A stretch of DNA of 64,000 bases from Chloroflexota bacterium (GCA_003228095.2 QGNM01000001.1:1-64000), one strand, 5' to 3'; positions 1 to 8,653 are shown, counted from the first letter of the stretch. Made by a program: numbers and translations. Notes: generated from the letters alone by a model not told the origin.

Positions 1-1
1 A

Positions 2-91
2 GATAATCTCGGATTAATACATGAAATAGGTTGGAACCAACGATATCCTGTCCTCATTATTAATAACCCAGATTTATACCCGAATTATTAG
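2..91 (+). CDS. 3' end of an unidentified protein gene (5' truncated by window edge)
   Basis: One frame is open from the left edge to a TAG at 89-91 and gives about 29 residues ending in NNPDLYPNY. The residue mix looks coding-like, but no family is recognisable from so short a tail. The stop and the last six codons lie inside the first copy of the 22-bp tandem repeat at 71-136, so the repeat is a local duplication of this gene's end. It could be a chance open frame, because only 90 bases are visible. Confidence 0.35.
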   Translation, partial: DNLGLIHEIGWNQRYPVLIINNPDLYPNY

Positions 92-136
92 CGATTTATA
101 CCCGAATTATTAGCGATTTATACCCGAATTATTAGC
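71..136. repeat. 22-bp tandem repeat, three perfect copies
   Basis: Three identical 22-bp units lie head to tail at 71-92, 93-114 and 115-136. Each starts GATTTATACC and ends AATTATTAGC. In the frame of the upstream partial gene the unit reads DLYPNY-stop-C, so copies two and three are untranslated duplicates of the gene's 3' end. They sit between that gene and the tRNA promoter region. Replication slippage is the simplest origin; no transposase or flanking inverted repeat is visible. Confidence 0.9.
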
Positions 137-152
137 GTGAAATATTAAGAGG

Positions 153-158
153 TATAAT
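153..158 (+). promoter_or_regulatory. -10 element of the tRNA-Arg promoter
   Basis: A perfect TATAAT lies 15 bases before the first base of the tRNA. No good -35 hexamer is visible at 16-18 bp upstream; that position falls in the last copy of the tandem repeat (TATTAG). The call rests on the -10 match and its location only. Confidence 0.4.
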
Positions 159-172
159 ACATACAATACTAT

Positions 173-248
173 GCGCTTGTAGCTCAGTGGATAGAGCGCC
201 GCCCTGCGGAGGCGGAGGCCGAGGGTTCGAATCCCTCCAAGCGCACCA
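173..248 (+). tRNA. tRNA-Arg, anticodon GCG
   Basis: The sequence folds as a full 76-nt cloverleaf with encoded CCA. Acceptor arms GCGCTTG and CAAGCGC pair perfectly, the D stem is GCTC/GAGC, the anticodon stem is CCGCC/GGCGG around the loop CTGCGGA, and the T stem is GAGGG/CCCTC around TTCGAAT. The anticodon GCG at 206-208 reads CGC and CGU arginine codons. A20 in the D loop and C35 fit bacterial arginine identity. Most bacteria instead use an ACG tRNA modified to inosine, so the G34 form is unusual. Confidence 0.93.
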
Positions 249-375
249 CTCTATTTTGAACTTAAAATCAACTGTTTTGAGTGGTTTATAGATACTGTGA
301 TTGAATAAGGAAAACCTTTTCTTACAATTATAGATCGATTCCTTTATTTATTACTCCAGGCATATGGACTAAGTG

Positions 376-519
376 TTATATAGCTTTCATTACATAAGAA
401 AATTTCTGGCTATCATCATATATCCAAAATTCTTTGATTTTTCCGTCTACTAATCTATGATAATGGCCAGAATTCGCATCCATTCCTTCAGATTTAACAT
501 GTAGCTGAAGGTTACTGGA
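376..519 (-). pseudogene. remnant of an NTF2-like/SnoaL-like protein (C-terminal part)
   Basis: On the minus strand the frame ending at TAA 376-378 reads GHYHRLVDGKIKEFWIYDD followed by a short tail. This resembles the last two beta strands of SnoaL/NTF2-like domains, where an HxH-R-x-x-DGKI-x-E-F-W pattern is typical. The open frame extends back only to a TAA at 595-597, and the part before about 519 no longer looks like the family. The only ATG is at 483, giving 35 residues against the family's 110-150. I infer a decayed gene whose 5' two thirds are lost; a tiny real ORF is less likely. Confidence 0.45.
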
Positions 520-621
520 ATGGTAATATTTGAGGATGGTTGATGAAAGTAAAGAATTGAATACACCTAACTTACTAAGGTCTAGGGAATCAAGTTAGTA
601 AGTAACTTCATAGGAGCTAAA

Positions 622-699
622 TTGGATAATCTATTAGTAGCAATTGGGACTATATTACTTATAGCGGTTGTTGTGGTATTTTTGGTTAGGGTCTTTTGA
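622..699 (+). CDS. possible 25-residue single-pass membrane peptide
   Basis: An AGGAG at 612-616 is followed after five bases by TTG and 25 codons ending in TGA. The product starts with Asp-Asn, runs through about 20 aliphatic residues (ILLIAVVVVFLV in the core) and ends R-V-F. This is the composition of a single transmembrane helix with a C-terminal positive charge, as in known bacterial small membrane proteins. It lies tail to tail with the kelch gene. A 9-bp inverted repeat (570-578 with 595-603) lies just upstream. No homologue is recognised and chance is possible. Confidence 0.4.
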   Translation: MDNLLVAIGTILLIAVVVVFLVRVF

Positions 700-733
700 A
701 CAGAAACCTTATATGAGGTAAATATGAAAACCT

Positions 734-1954
734 TTATGGAGTAAAACTCTCCACCTCGGCAGTCACTCCACCTTTACCTTGCCCACCTATTATCAATATT
801 AAATCGCTCTTTAGCCGAATCATTTCATGTCTGTATCTATCGTTATTCATATCTTCAACTTCTTCCCAAACACCAGTAGATGGATCATACAATGCAGCTG
901 CACGCAGTCCATAGCCTATTCCGCCTGTAATTAGTATTTTCCCTGTACTCAATCTGATAATTGACGCTTCAGCATGAGGTTTTATTGTGCTACCTGTTTT
1001 CTCCCATGTATTCATTTCAGGGTCATAAATTTCACTAGTTAATTTTTTACCCCTACCTCCTACTACTAATACTCTGCCATCATCCAACAATACTGCTGAA
1101 TGATCAGCTCTACCTACAAACATTTCAGGCACTACGGTCCAAGTGTTTGTAGTAGGGTCAAATATCTCAGCACTTTTTTCGTATGGAGGGTCTAATTTCC
1201 CTCCACCAGTAATTAAAACTCTGCCATCATCTAATAAAGTTGCAGTGTGTCTTGCTCTAGTAACAGACATGTCAAGAACAGATTCCCATTCACCTTTTGC
1301 AGGGTCATAAACTTCAGCGGAGCTTAAGTCTTGATAATCTCGACCCTCGCCCCCAGTGATTAAAACTCTGCCATCATTCAAAGAAGTACAGGGCATATAA
1401 TCTCGTTCAGTAAATAATTCTCCTGTTGAACTCCAAGTACCTAAATCAGCGTCATATATCTCTGATGTAGGTATAGCCATATTCAAATTACCCCTTCCTC
1501 CAGAGATCAATACTCTTCCATCTAACAATACTGCTACACACAAATCATGGCGGTGTTCCTCCATATCGCCTGCCGTTTCCCATACTCCAGACTTAGAGTC
1601 AAACACCTCTGCTGAAGTATAAATGATGCCTCTCTGGCTGCCTGAACCTTGTCCTCCAACTACAAAAACTCGTCCATCCTTAAGTAGTACTGCGCCATGA
1701 GATGCTCTTTTGTTCCTCATAACGCTGGCTGTTTCAAATCCTTTTGCTTCTCCCGCCACCACAGGTTTTGCTTCACCCGTATATTCTTCATCTCCGGATT
1801 GCCCGGTAAAAAACGTTACATCAGTTGAGAAATCCTCTTCTTGTTGCTCTTCGGATCCAGTTCCAGAACAAGCGACAATCATCACCGATAAAAGCAGAAT
1901 TATAAAAACCGATGACGATAACTTGAGAACAGATTTGAGTTGAATGTTATTCAT
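734..1954 (-). CDS. kelch-repeat lipoprotein
   Basis: The product is a 406-residue protein with an N-terminal lipoprotein signal peptide: a basic start, a hydrophobic core and the lipobox VMIVAC with Cys at about residue 29. It should be lipid-anchored on the outside of the membrane. After a Glu-rich linker, about seven kelch motifs follow, each with a DGRVLITGG-type strand and an E-x-Y/F-D-P-x-x-x-x-W element, consistent with a six- or seven-bladed beta propeller. The founding activity of kelch propellers ranges from galactose oxidase to protein binding, and no oxidase ligand set is evident. A paralogue lies at 35047-36231. Confidence 0.85.
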   Translation of the reverse strand: MNNIQLKSVLKLSSSVFIILLLSVMIVACSGTGSEEQQEEDFSTDVTFFTGQSGDEEYTGEAKPVVAGEAKGFETASVMRNKRASHGAVLLKDGRVFVVGGQGSGSQRGIIYTSAEVFDSKSGVWETAGDMEEHRHDLCVAVLLDGRVLISGGRGNLNMAIPTSEIYDADLGTWSSTGELFTERDYMPCTSLNDGRVLITGGEGRDYQDLSSAEVYDPAKGEWESVLDMSVTRARHTATLLDDGRVLITGGGKLDPPYEKSAEIFDPTTNTWTVVPEMFVGRADHSAVLLDDGRVLVVGGRGKKLTSEIYDPEMNTWEKTGSTIKPHAEASIIRLSTGKILITGGIGYGLRAAALYDPSTGVWEEVEDMNNDRYRHEMIRLKSDLILIIGGQGKGGVTAEVESFTP

Positions 1955-1979
1955 TCCTAAATTTACTCCATTAATTAAT

Positions 1980-2402
1980 TTAGCTTTTCGCCAATATAAA
2001 TTTTGGCAGGCTTAATTCGTCGGTAATCTTATCAAAAACAACCGTGACTGGCATACCTATTCTAAGTTTGTCTGGGCTAGGGGTATCAACCCCAACGATG
2101 TTGCTAGTCATTCGAGGACCCTCTTCCAGCTCAATTATAGCAACGATAAAAGGTGCTTCTTCCTGAAAACCTTGATTAGGAGATCGGTAAATAATTGAAA
2201 ATGCATACAATCTCCCGCGCCCGCTTGATTGCGTCCATTCTGTATCGCGCGAAAAACAACAAGGAGAAATATCTCTTGGGTAAAAATATGCCTCGGAGCA
2301 TCTATTACATTTTCTAAGCCACAGTTGTTCTTGTGAGGTTTTATTCCAATAAAACTCAGACTCTCCTTGTGGAATTGGTATTATTTTTTTATAGTTGTTC
2401 AT
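1980..2402 (-). CDS. DUF35 / OB-fold acyl-CoA-associated protein
   Basis: The 140-residue protein has the DUF35 layout: an N-terminal helix, a zinc ribbon (LRKCNRCSEAYFYPRD then CC, a C-x2-C-x11-C-C pattern) at about residues 30-50, and an OB-fold with GRGRLYAFSIIYR and an E-EGPRMTSNI strand. In known systems such as ChsH2, DUF35 proteins pair with a thiolase-superfamily partner and bind the acyl-CoA. It starts nine bases after the stop of the thiolase-like gene on the same strand, which supports a two-subunit enzyme acting on a CoA thioester. Confidence 0.85.
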   Translation of the reverse strand: MNNYKKIIPIPQGESEFYWNKTSQEQLWLRKCNRCSEAYFYPRDISPCCFSRDTEWTQSSGRGRLYAFSIIYRSPNQGFQEEAPFIVAIIELEEGPRMTSNIVGVDTPSPDKLRIGMPVTVVFDKITDELSLPKFILAKS

Positions 2403-2410
2403 AGATTTTA

Positions 2411-3550
2411 TTAAACACTTAATATGGCTGTGCCGGCTGATGAAAGATATCCTCCTGTTCCATTAATTAGAGCAGTTTTCGGCGATGTAAGCTGACGGGC
2501 TCCAGTCTCACCTCGTAATTGTCTCACTGCCTCTAAAACCAAGAACATTCCATACATACCAGAATGAGTGTAAGACAAGCCTCCTCCAGAAGTGTTCATA
2601 GCAAAATCTCCTCCTGGTGCTGTGCGTTGATTAGCCACGAATTCTGGACCTTCACCCGGCTTGCAAAAACCTAATGCTTCCAGGGTAACCAAAACAGTAT
2701 ATGTGAACGAATCGTAGATCATTGCCAAGTCAATATCTGAATGCCCCATACCAGCCATGTCAAAAGCACGGGCTCCAGTATTCTTAGATATAGGTGAGGT
2801 TAAATCAGGCATTTGGCTAATAATGGCATGATCATGGCTTTCAGCAGCTCCCAAAACCCAGATCGGCTGCTTTTTCAAATCCTTTGCTACCTCAGCCGAC
2901 GTAATAACGTACGCCCCTCCTGCATCCGTAACGATGCAACAATCCAGTAAGTGGAAAGGCCATGCTACCCATCTGGAATTATGGTAATCATCTTTTGTCA
3001 TCGGATCACGTAAATAAGCCTTGGGGTTTAACTGCGCCCACTTCCTAGTGGCTACGGCAATTTCGGCCATAGCATCTCGAGTTCTATCTTCTCCATAAAT
3101 GTGCATATATCGCGAAGCTGCCATGCTGTACGCAGCGGGTGCATTTATTATCCCATATGGTGCTTCGAACTGGGCTCCTGGCTCTGCAGGGTCTGCAACA
3201 GCTTTAGTACGCGCACTACGTCCCGCCTGCCCATGAGTCACAAGAACAACTTTACAGTACCCTGCTCTTATTGCAGCCATTGCGTGGGCAATATGAATTA
3301 TAAAAGATGATCCTCCTACATTTGTACTATCAGTATATGTTGGCGTTATTCCTAAATATTCAGCTACTACCATAGATGAATAGCCGGCGGTTAAAAGACC
3401 ATCAACCTGATCAATTGAGATTCCTGAATCTTCCAAAGCGTTGTAGGCGGCTTCAGCATGGTGTTGAAGGGATGATTTACCTGGGACTTTTCCAATTTCG
3501 TCTGACTCGCCTACACCGACGATCGCAATTTTGTTACTCATAAAGTTCAA
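2411..3550 (-). CDS. thiolase-superfamily (SCP-x/lipid-transfer type) acyl-CoA enzyme
   Basis: The 379-residue product has the thiolase fold signature: an N-terminal AIVGVGESDEIGK strand, a central helix after DSTNVGGSSF, and the C-terminal NTSGGGLSYTHSG and NGTGGYLSSAG loops. The position of the thiolase nucleophilic Cys reads Gly-Gly-Ser-Ser here, and the usual C-terminal catalytic Cys-x-Gly is Asn-Gly-Thr-Gly-Gly. It therefore may not perform Claisen condensation. Relatives of this type, such as Ltp2 with a DUF35 partner, act as retro-aldolases on acyl-CoA side chains. It is followed directly by the DUF35 gene. The aldolase role is inference. Confidence 0.82.
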   Translation of the reverse strand: MNFMSNKIAIVGVGESDEIGKVPGKSSLQHHAEAAYNALEDSGISIDQVDGLLTAGYSSMVVAEYLGITPTYTDSTNVGGSSFIIHIAHAMAAIRAGYCKVVLVTHGQAGRSARTKAVADPAEPGAQFEAPYGIINAPAAYSMAASRYMHIYGEDRTRDAMAEIAVATRKWAQLNPKAYLRDPMTKDDYHNSRWVAWPFHLLDCCIVTDAGGAYVITSAEVAKDLKKQPIWVLGAAESHDHAIISQMPDLTSPISKNTGARAFDMAGMGHSDIDLAMIYDSFTYTVLVTLEALGFCKPGEGPEFVANQRTAPGGDFAMNTSGGGLSYTHSGMYGMFLVLEAVRQLRGETGARQLTSPKTALINGTGGYLSSAGTAILSV

Positions 3551-3559
3551 CTAAGACAG

Positions 3560-3679
3560 TTACCGTCCTCCAGTAGTTCTTCCAGGCTCATGAAAAACAT
3601 TCATCTCCGTACTAACCCCGTCTTTGTATGGAATTCTATATTGGGTAATTTCTATTTTTGTTATTAACAGGATAGGCAT
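3560..3679 (-). CDS. possible 39-residue small protein upstream of the thiolase-like gene
   Basis: A frame runs from ATG at 3677-3679 to TAA at 3560-3562, nine bases before the thiolase-like start. The middle reads EITQYRIPYKDGVSTEMNVF and the end GRTTGGR. It has a plausible coding composition and operon spacing, and is open a further ten codons upstream to a TAG. No family is recognised and the ribosome site (GAGAG) is weak. It may also be a remnant of a longer gene, as the operon's promoter side is otherwise empty. Confidence 0.35.
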   Translation of the reverse strand: MPILLITKIEITQYRIPYKDGVSTEMNVFHEPGRTTGGR

Positions 3680-3805
3680 ACAGGCTCTCGTATTTTCGAT
3701 GAATTTCTAGGTACCTTACAGATATTTGAATTAAATTGTAATATCTTTATAGGAAAATAATATATTAGGTCTAAGTTACCGTCAAAGAAAAGATTAATTG
3801 AATAA

Positions 3806-4633
3806 ATGGAGTGTAAATTGTTAAAAGAAATGGACCTAACTGGTCGAGTAGCTGTCATAACTGGTGGTGGTAGAGGAATCGGAAGAGAAATCGCTTTAGC
3901 TATGGCAGATTGTGGAGCTGACATCTCATTAGCGGCAAGAACAGCACAGGAAATCGAATCGGTAAAACAAGAGGTGATTGAAAAAGGAAATCGCTGCATC
4001 GCTTTCATAACTGACGTATCAGACTCAAGTCAGGTAGATAATCTTGTTAAAAACACAATCGCTGAATTTGGGCAAATTGACATTATGGTTAATAATGCTG
4101 GCGCTTTGCACTTTCTCCCTTTAGTACCTATACCAGATCAAGTACCAAATCCTGCAAGACTTTCAAGAACCCCAGATTCGCGAATAAGCGATGAAGAGTG
4201 GCAGAAAATAATGGATGTTAATGTCAACGGGGTAATGTATGGGTGCAGGGCAGTTGCTCCGCACATGATAAAAAGAGGTTATGGCAAAATCATAAATATT
4301 TCATCAAGTAATGGTGCCCAGGGCACTCCATACTGTGCTCCATATAATGTATCTAAGGCAGCAATCAATATGCTTACTAGGGTTCTAGCATTGGAATGGG
4401 CTTCATATGGAATTACAGTAAATGGGCTAGCTCCGGGGTCCTTCCACACTGAAATGACTAATGCTGTATGGTCAGATAGTAAATCCATCGAAAAACACCA
4501 GGATACAATCCCTGTTAAACGTGTAGGCAAGTTGAGAGACCTTGGTGTATTAGCAGCTTATTTAGCAAGTGAAGCCAGCGATTATATGACTGGTCAAGTT
4601 GTGCATATCGATGGTGGTAGAACTGCAGTTTAG
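3806..4633 (+). CDS. short-chain dehydrogenase/reductase
   Basis: The 275-residue product is a classical SDR. A TGxxxGIG nucleotide loop (ITGGGRGIG) lies near residue 20, NNAG near 95, the catalytic Ser in INISSSN, YNVSK as the catalytic Tyr-Lys pair, and APGSFHTEMT after the active site. The C-terminus HIDGGRTAV is standard. It should oxidise or reduce an alcohol/carbonyl with NAD(P)H in the cytoplasm; the substrate cannot be read. An ATG ten codons into the frame, just before DLTGR, is an alternative start. The next gene follows after 31 bases on the same strand. Confidence 0.9.
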   Translation: MECKLLKEMDLTGRVAVITGGGRGIGREIALAMADCGADISLAARTAQEIESVKQEVIEKGNRCIAFITDVSDSSQVDNLVKNTIAEFGQIDIMVNNAGALHFLPLVPIPDQVPNPARLSRTPDSRISDEEWQKIMDVNVNGVMYGCRAVAPHMIKRGYGKIINISSSNGAQGTPYCAPYNVSKAAINMLTRVLALEWASYGITVNGLAPGSFHTEMTNAVWSDSKSIEKHQDTIPVKRVGKLRDLGVLAAYLASEASDYMTGQVVHIDGGRTAV

Positions 4634-4664
4634 ATTAATATTTTAAAATAACAGAGAGGTAAAA

Positions 4665-4994
4665 ATGTTTCGTATACGAAGAATATGTAAACCTAAAACC
4701 AGACCTGATACATGGAAAATCGCTGGTATATTAAAGAAGGTTTGCGCTGAGTATGAACAAAAAGGGAGAAGTCCTGCAACAATTTCGATAACTGGATTCG
4801 GCACTCCGGGCTCCGAAATAATCGTATGCGCTGAATGGGATCAAGAATCGATCGAAACTAACCCCAGAAAAGATGTGCCTGACATAATCACAAATAAATA
4901 CAGCAAAGAGCTGGCAAGTCTTGTCCAGTCAAACGAAATCGAGTTTTATGAAATTGCAACTGCAGAAAAATTAAATCAATGGGGCGTGATATAA
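4665..4994 (+). CDS. unidentified small protein (109 aa)
   Basis: The gene has an AGAGG ribosome site before its ATG and ends 20 bases before the convergent dnaE stop. The 109-residue product is soluble, begins with a basic FRIRRICKPKTRP segment and then alternates helices and strands (TWKIAGILKKV, PATISITGFG, EIIVCAEWDQ, IEFYEIA). This is the rhythm of a dimeric alpha-beta barrel such as ABM-type domains, but I do not recognise a specific family. Position after the SDR suggests the two are co-transcribed. Confidence 0.65.
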   Translation: MFRIRRICKPKTRPDTWKIAGILKKVCAEYEQKGRSPATISITGFGTPGSEIIVCAEWDQESIETNPRKDVPDIITNKYSKELASLVQSNEIEFYEIATAEKLNQWGVI

Positions 4995-5014
4995 AGAGTT
5001 TAAAAAGTGACTTA

Positions 5015-8000
5015 TTAGTGCCCAGACAAAGCAACGGATCCTGATTCGCCTAATATTTCAGAAGCGTATTCTGCCAGTTCAGTAGTTGCTTTCACCTTAA
5101 TTAATGGCCATGCTAATGTGACTACACTATTCTCTGTTTTAATTTCCATTTCCACATCATCACTTCCATTATGTTCTAGTAATTCACGAATTAAATTATT
5201 AAGTAATACTCTATCTGATTCCACTTTTTTTGACTCAATGATAGTTATTAATAATTTTTTCTGTAAGAAGTTTGTATCTTGTGTAGTACTATTTTCAATC
5301 TCTTTATTCACATCAACCCCATTTGTCGACAACACCTGAAATTTAGCGTTTTCGACATTTTTTATTTCATTTATTTGAGTTTCTTTTTTATTATCCAAGA
5401 ACAAGCTTGACTCAAGGTCTTGTGCTGGTTTATCTGACTCATCAAAAGGCATTTCCTTAAGTATGAACTCACTAATATCAGCAGCAGATATACTGAGTTG
5501 ATCTTCGCCTCTGTTTTTTACCATTCCTGTTACTTTAATAGGTTTTCCATCTTTGAGTATTTCCCTCGTTGTTGCCAGTAATTCTTCCCATACGAAAACT
5601 TCTATAGAGCCATTAAGCATGCTTACATTGACAATCGAAAATGCCTTTCCTTCACGTGTATTTCTGAAAGAGACAGTTTGAATCTGCCCAGCAATCTTAA
5701 TTTTACGATTACTCATGTTCGATTGAATTAAGTCACGAGAAACCACTGTATTAGAGTCTGCATTAGAGGCAATCAAAGCTAGAGAATCTTTGGTAGATAA
5801 ATTCACCCCTAACAATTCTAATTCCCACTCTCCTTTTTGGTTGTCACTCGTATGTCCTTCTTCGATTTCGATCTTAGTTAATGGAGCTTGTACAGATTCA
5901 CCAAACATATCAAACATTGAGGTTTGATTTGAATTTCTTAGATGAGACTCACTTTGTGCCAATGATGTAACTCTATCGGCTATGCTCAGTATTGAAGTCC
6001 TATCTCCAAACGAATCAAATGCTCCAACTTTAATCAAACTGTCTAAAGCTTTGCGGTTCAAACCAGTCATATCGCCCACTCTACACATCTCTTCTATAGA
6101 AACAAATTCTCCATGTTCATGTCTGATTTTAATCAACTTTTCCAATGCAGAAACACCAACATTTTTTATAGAAGACATGCCAAAGCGAATTATTAATTTT
6201 CCATCATCATCATGCAAGGAGAACTCTGATTCCCCGGAATTAATATCTGGACCTTCAATTTTAATTCCTAGCCGCGCGCATTCAATAACCGCTGTAGATA
6301 CTCTATCTCCATTACCAGAATAGGAATTAAGCAGTGATGTCATGTATTCGCCAGTGTAGTTTGCTTTAAAATAAGCGGTCCAATATGAAATCAATCCATA
6401 ACTTATGCTATGTGCTTTATTGAAAGCATATCCCGCAAACGGTTCAATAAGCTCAAACACTCTCTCAGCCACAGCTTGAGAATACCCTTGATTTAAAGCA
6501 CCTTTCATAAATCGTTCACGTTCTTCCATCATGATTTCAGGGATTTTCTTTCCCATTGCCTTTCTAACTACATCGGCTTGCCCAAGAGAGAATCCAGCAA
6601 ACCTTTGTACTATGTATAAAACCTGGTCTTGAAAAACTATGACACCATATGTTTCTTTAAGTATTTCTTCTAAGTCTTCATGTGGATAATAGACTTGACT
6701 TCTTCCATGTTTAGCCTCGATAAAAGTATCAATATGTTCCATTGGGCCCGGCCTATATAGAGCAATCATAGCCGCCACATCACCTAAAGAAGATGGCTTC
6801 AGGTCTTGGACATGCCTTTTCATTCCGGGGCTTTCTAATTGAAACACGCCTACAGTTTCACCATTTGAAAGTAATTCAAATGTTTTAGCATCATTAAGAG
6901 GTATATCCGTTAGAGCTAAATGTCGACCTGTACGTTTTGATATAAGGTTTCTTGCCCTTGCCAGAATTGTCAAATTTGCAAGACCCAAAAAATCCATCTT
7001 AAGTAAGCCAAGATCTGCAAGGGGTTTCATTGCATACTGGGTAGTGTTAACTCCATTCTCAAGCCCATTAGCAGGTCTTTGAAGTGGTATGTAATCCTCT
7101 AAAGGTTCCTTTGATATTACTACTCCAGCAGCGTGAGTACTCGAATGCCTTGTTAGCCCTTCAACACCTTTGGCTGTATCTAAAAGTTTATTTACGGCTT
7201 GGTCATTTTGATACAAACTAGCTAATTCTGAACTTAAATTCACAGCCTCATCTAATGTTATATGTAATTTTTGAGGCACTAATTTAGCAACTCTATCAAC
7301 ATCAGGATACGGCATGGCTAGTGCTCTACCAGAGTCTCTGATCGCTGCTCTTGCACCTAGTGTTCCAAAGGTGATTATCTGAGCTACATGATCTTCTCCA
7401 TATTTTTGAACGACATAATTAATAACCTCTTCACGCCTATCGTCCTGAAAATCCATGTCTATATCAGGCATCTCTTTACGTTCAAGATTCAAAAATCGCT
7501 CAAAAACCAAATCAAAATCTAAAGGGTTAATATCTGTTACTTCTAAACAAAAGAGCACTAAACTAGCAGCAGCACTGCCTCTAACCGCAAAAAATATGTC
7601 GTGCTTTCTCACAAATCGAGCTATGTCCCAAACAACTAAGAAATAATTAGGGAAATGAGTTTCTTCAATGACACTTAATTCGTATTGCAGTCTATCTAGC
7701 TCTTTTTGCTTTGGATTAGAAATTTTATTCGTTAAACCGATTTCACATAACTCGGTTAGGTATTCAATTGATGTTTTGCCTTCTGTATCTTTATACTCTG
7801 GTAGTCTTAAAGTTTCAAAATCAAGCTCTAGATTGCATTTGTCAGCAATTACCGAAGTGTTTGCTATAGCCTCAGGTAAATCTTGATAGATTTCTGCCAT
7901 TTCAGATGGACTTTTCAGATAATATGAATCTTCTTCCATACGTAGTCGTTTTGAATCTTTAACATTAGTATTGGTATGAATACAAATCAATATATCTTGA

Positions 8001-8653
8001 AAAGGTGCGTGTTCTCTTAGTACATAATGTGCATCATTAGTAGCTACTATATCGATTTTAAGATCGCCTTTAAGCTTCAATAATCCTTCATTGATAGCTG
8101 GTAAGTCAGGCACGTCGCCATGACGCATTATTTCAAAGTAGTAATCTTCGAAGGTGTCTCGATACCATGTTGCAGCTGACTTTGCATCATCCAAACGCCC
8201 TTCAACAATTGCACGAGGAACCTCACCGCTTGGACACCCAGACATAACTATCAGGCCTTCACTATATTTTTCTAAAGCTTCTCTATCTACTCTGGGCTTA
8301 TAGTAAAATCCTTCTAGGTGAGCTAATGTAACTAGTTTAACAAGGTTTTTATATCCAGTATTATCCTTAGCTAAAACAGTTAAATGGTATGGTCTTTTAT
8401 CAGATGCTTTCCGCTCTAACCTACTAGCTGGCGCTACATATAACTCACATCCAATTATTGGCTTAACGCCGTGCTTCTTTGCAATTTGATAAAAATCAAC
8501 TACACCATACAATCCACCATGATCGGTTATAGCTAACGATTGCATTCCTAATTCAGAAGCTCTTTTCACTAATTGTTCAAGGCGGCTAAGTCCATCAAGT
8601 AAACTATACTCGGTATGTACATGCAAATGTGAAAAGTTATGATTATCTGTCAA
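5015..8653 (-). CDS. dnaE: DNA polymerase III alpha subunit
   Basis: The 1212-residue product is the replicative C-family polymerase. The N-terminal PHP domain starts with HLHVHTEYSLLDG and DHGGLYGVVDFY. The palm carries the catalytic PDIDMDFQDD near residue 400 and LLKMDFLGLANL near 550. Tandem HhH motifs follow, then an OB-fold around residues 990-1080 and a divergent acidic C-terminal region. The length is typical of DnaE1. Its start is fixed by the PHP motif only eight residues in. It is a single gene between the SDR cluster and groEL, transcribed away from groEL's terminator. Confidence 0.97.
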   Translation of the reverse strand: MTDNHNFSHLHVHTEYSLLDGLSRLEQLVKRASELGMQSLAITDHGGLYGVVDFYQIAKKHGVKPIIGCELYVAPASRLERKASDKRPYHLTVLAKDNTGYKNLVKLVTLAHLEGFYYKPRVDREALEKYSEGLIVMSGCPSGEVPRAIVEGRLDDAKSAATWYRDTFEDYYFEIMRHGDVPDLPAINEGLLKLKGDLKIDIVATNDAHYVLREHAPFQDILICIHTNTNVKDSKRLRMEEDSYYLKSPSEMAEIYQDLPEAIANTSVIADKCNLELDFETLRLPEYKDTEGKTSIEYLTELCEIGLTNKISNPKQKELDRLQYELSVIEETHFPNYFLVVWDIARFVRKHDIFFAVRGSAAASLVLFCLEVTDINPLDFDLVFERFLNLERKEMPDIDMDFQDDRREEVINYVVQKYGEDHVAQIITFGTLGARAAIRDSGRALAMPYPDVDRVAKLVPQKLHITLDEAVNLSSELASLYQNDQAVNKLLDTAKGVEGLTRHSSTHAAGVVISKEPLEDYIPLQRPANGLENGVNTTQYAMKPLADLGLLKMDFLGLANLTILARARNLISKRTGRHLALTDIPLNDAKTFELLSNGETVGVFQLESPGMKRHVQDLKPSSLGDVAAMIALYRPGPMEHIDTFIEAKHGRSQVYYPHEDLEEILKETYGVIVFQDQVLYIVQRFAGFSLGQADVVRKAMGKKIPEIMMEERERFMKGALNQGYSQAVAERVFELIEPFAGYAFNKAHSISYGLISYWTAYFKANYTGEYMTSLLNSYSGNGDRVSTAVIECARLGIKIEGPDINSGESEFSLHDDDGKLIIRFGMSSIKNVGVSALEKLIKIRHEHGEFVSIEEMCRVGDMTGLNRKALDSLIKVGAFDSFGDRTSILSIADRVTSLAQSESHLRNSNQTSMFDMFGESVQAPLTKIEIEEGHTSDNQKGEWELELLGVNLSTKDSLALIASNADSNTVVSRDLIQSNMSNRKIKIAGQIQTVSFRNTREGKAFSIVNVSMLNGSIEVFVWEELLATTREILKDGKPIKVTGMVKNRGEDQLSISAADISEFILKEMPFDESDKPAQDLESSLFLDNKKETQINEIKNVENAKFQVLSTNGVDVNKEIENSTTQDTNFLQKKLLITIIESKKVESDRVLLNNLIRELLEHNGSDDVEMEIKTENSVVTLAWPLIKVKATTELAEYASEILGESGSVALSGH

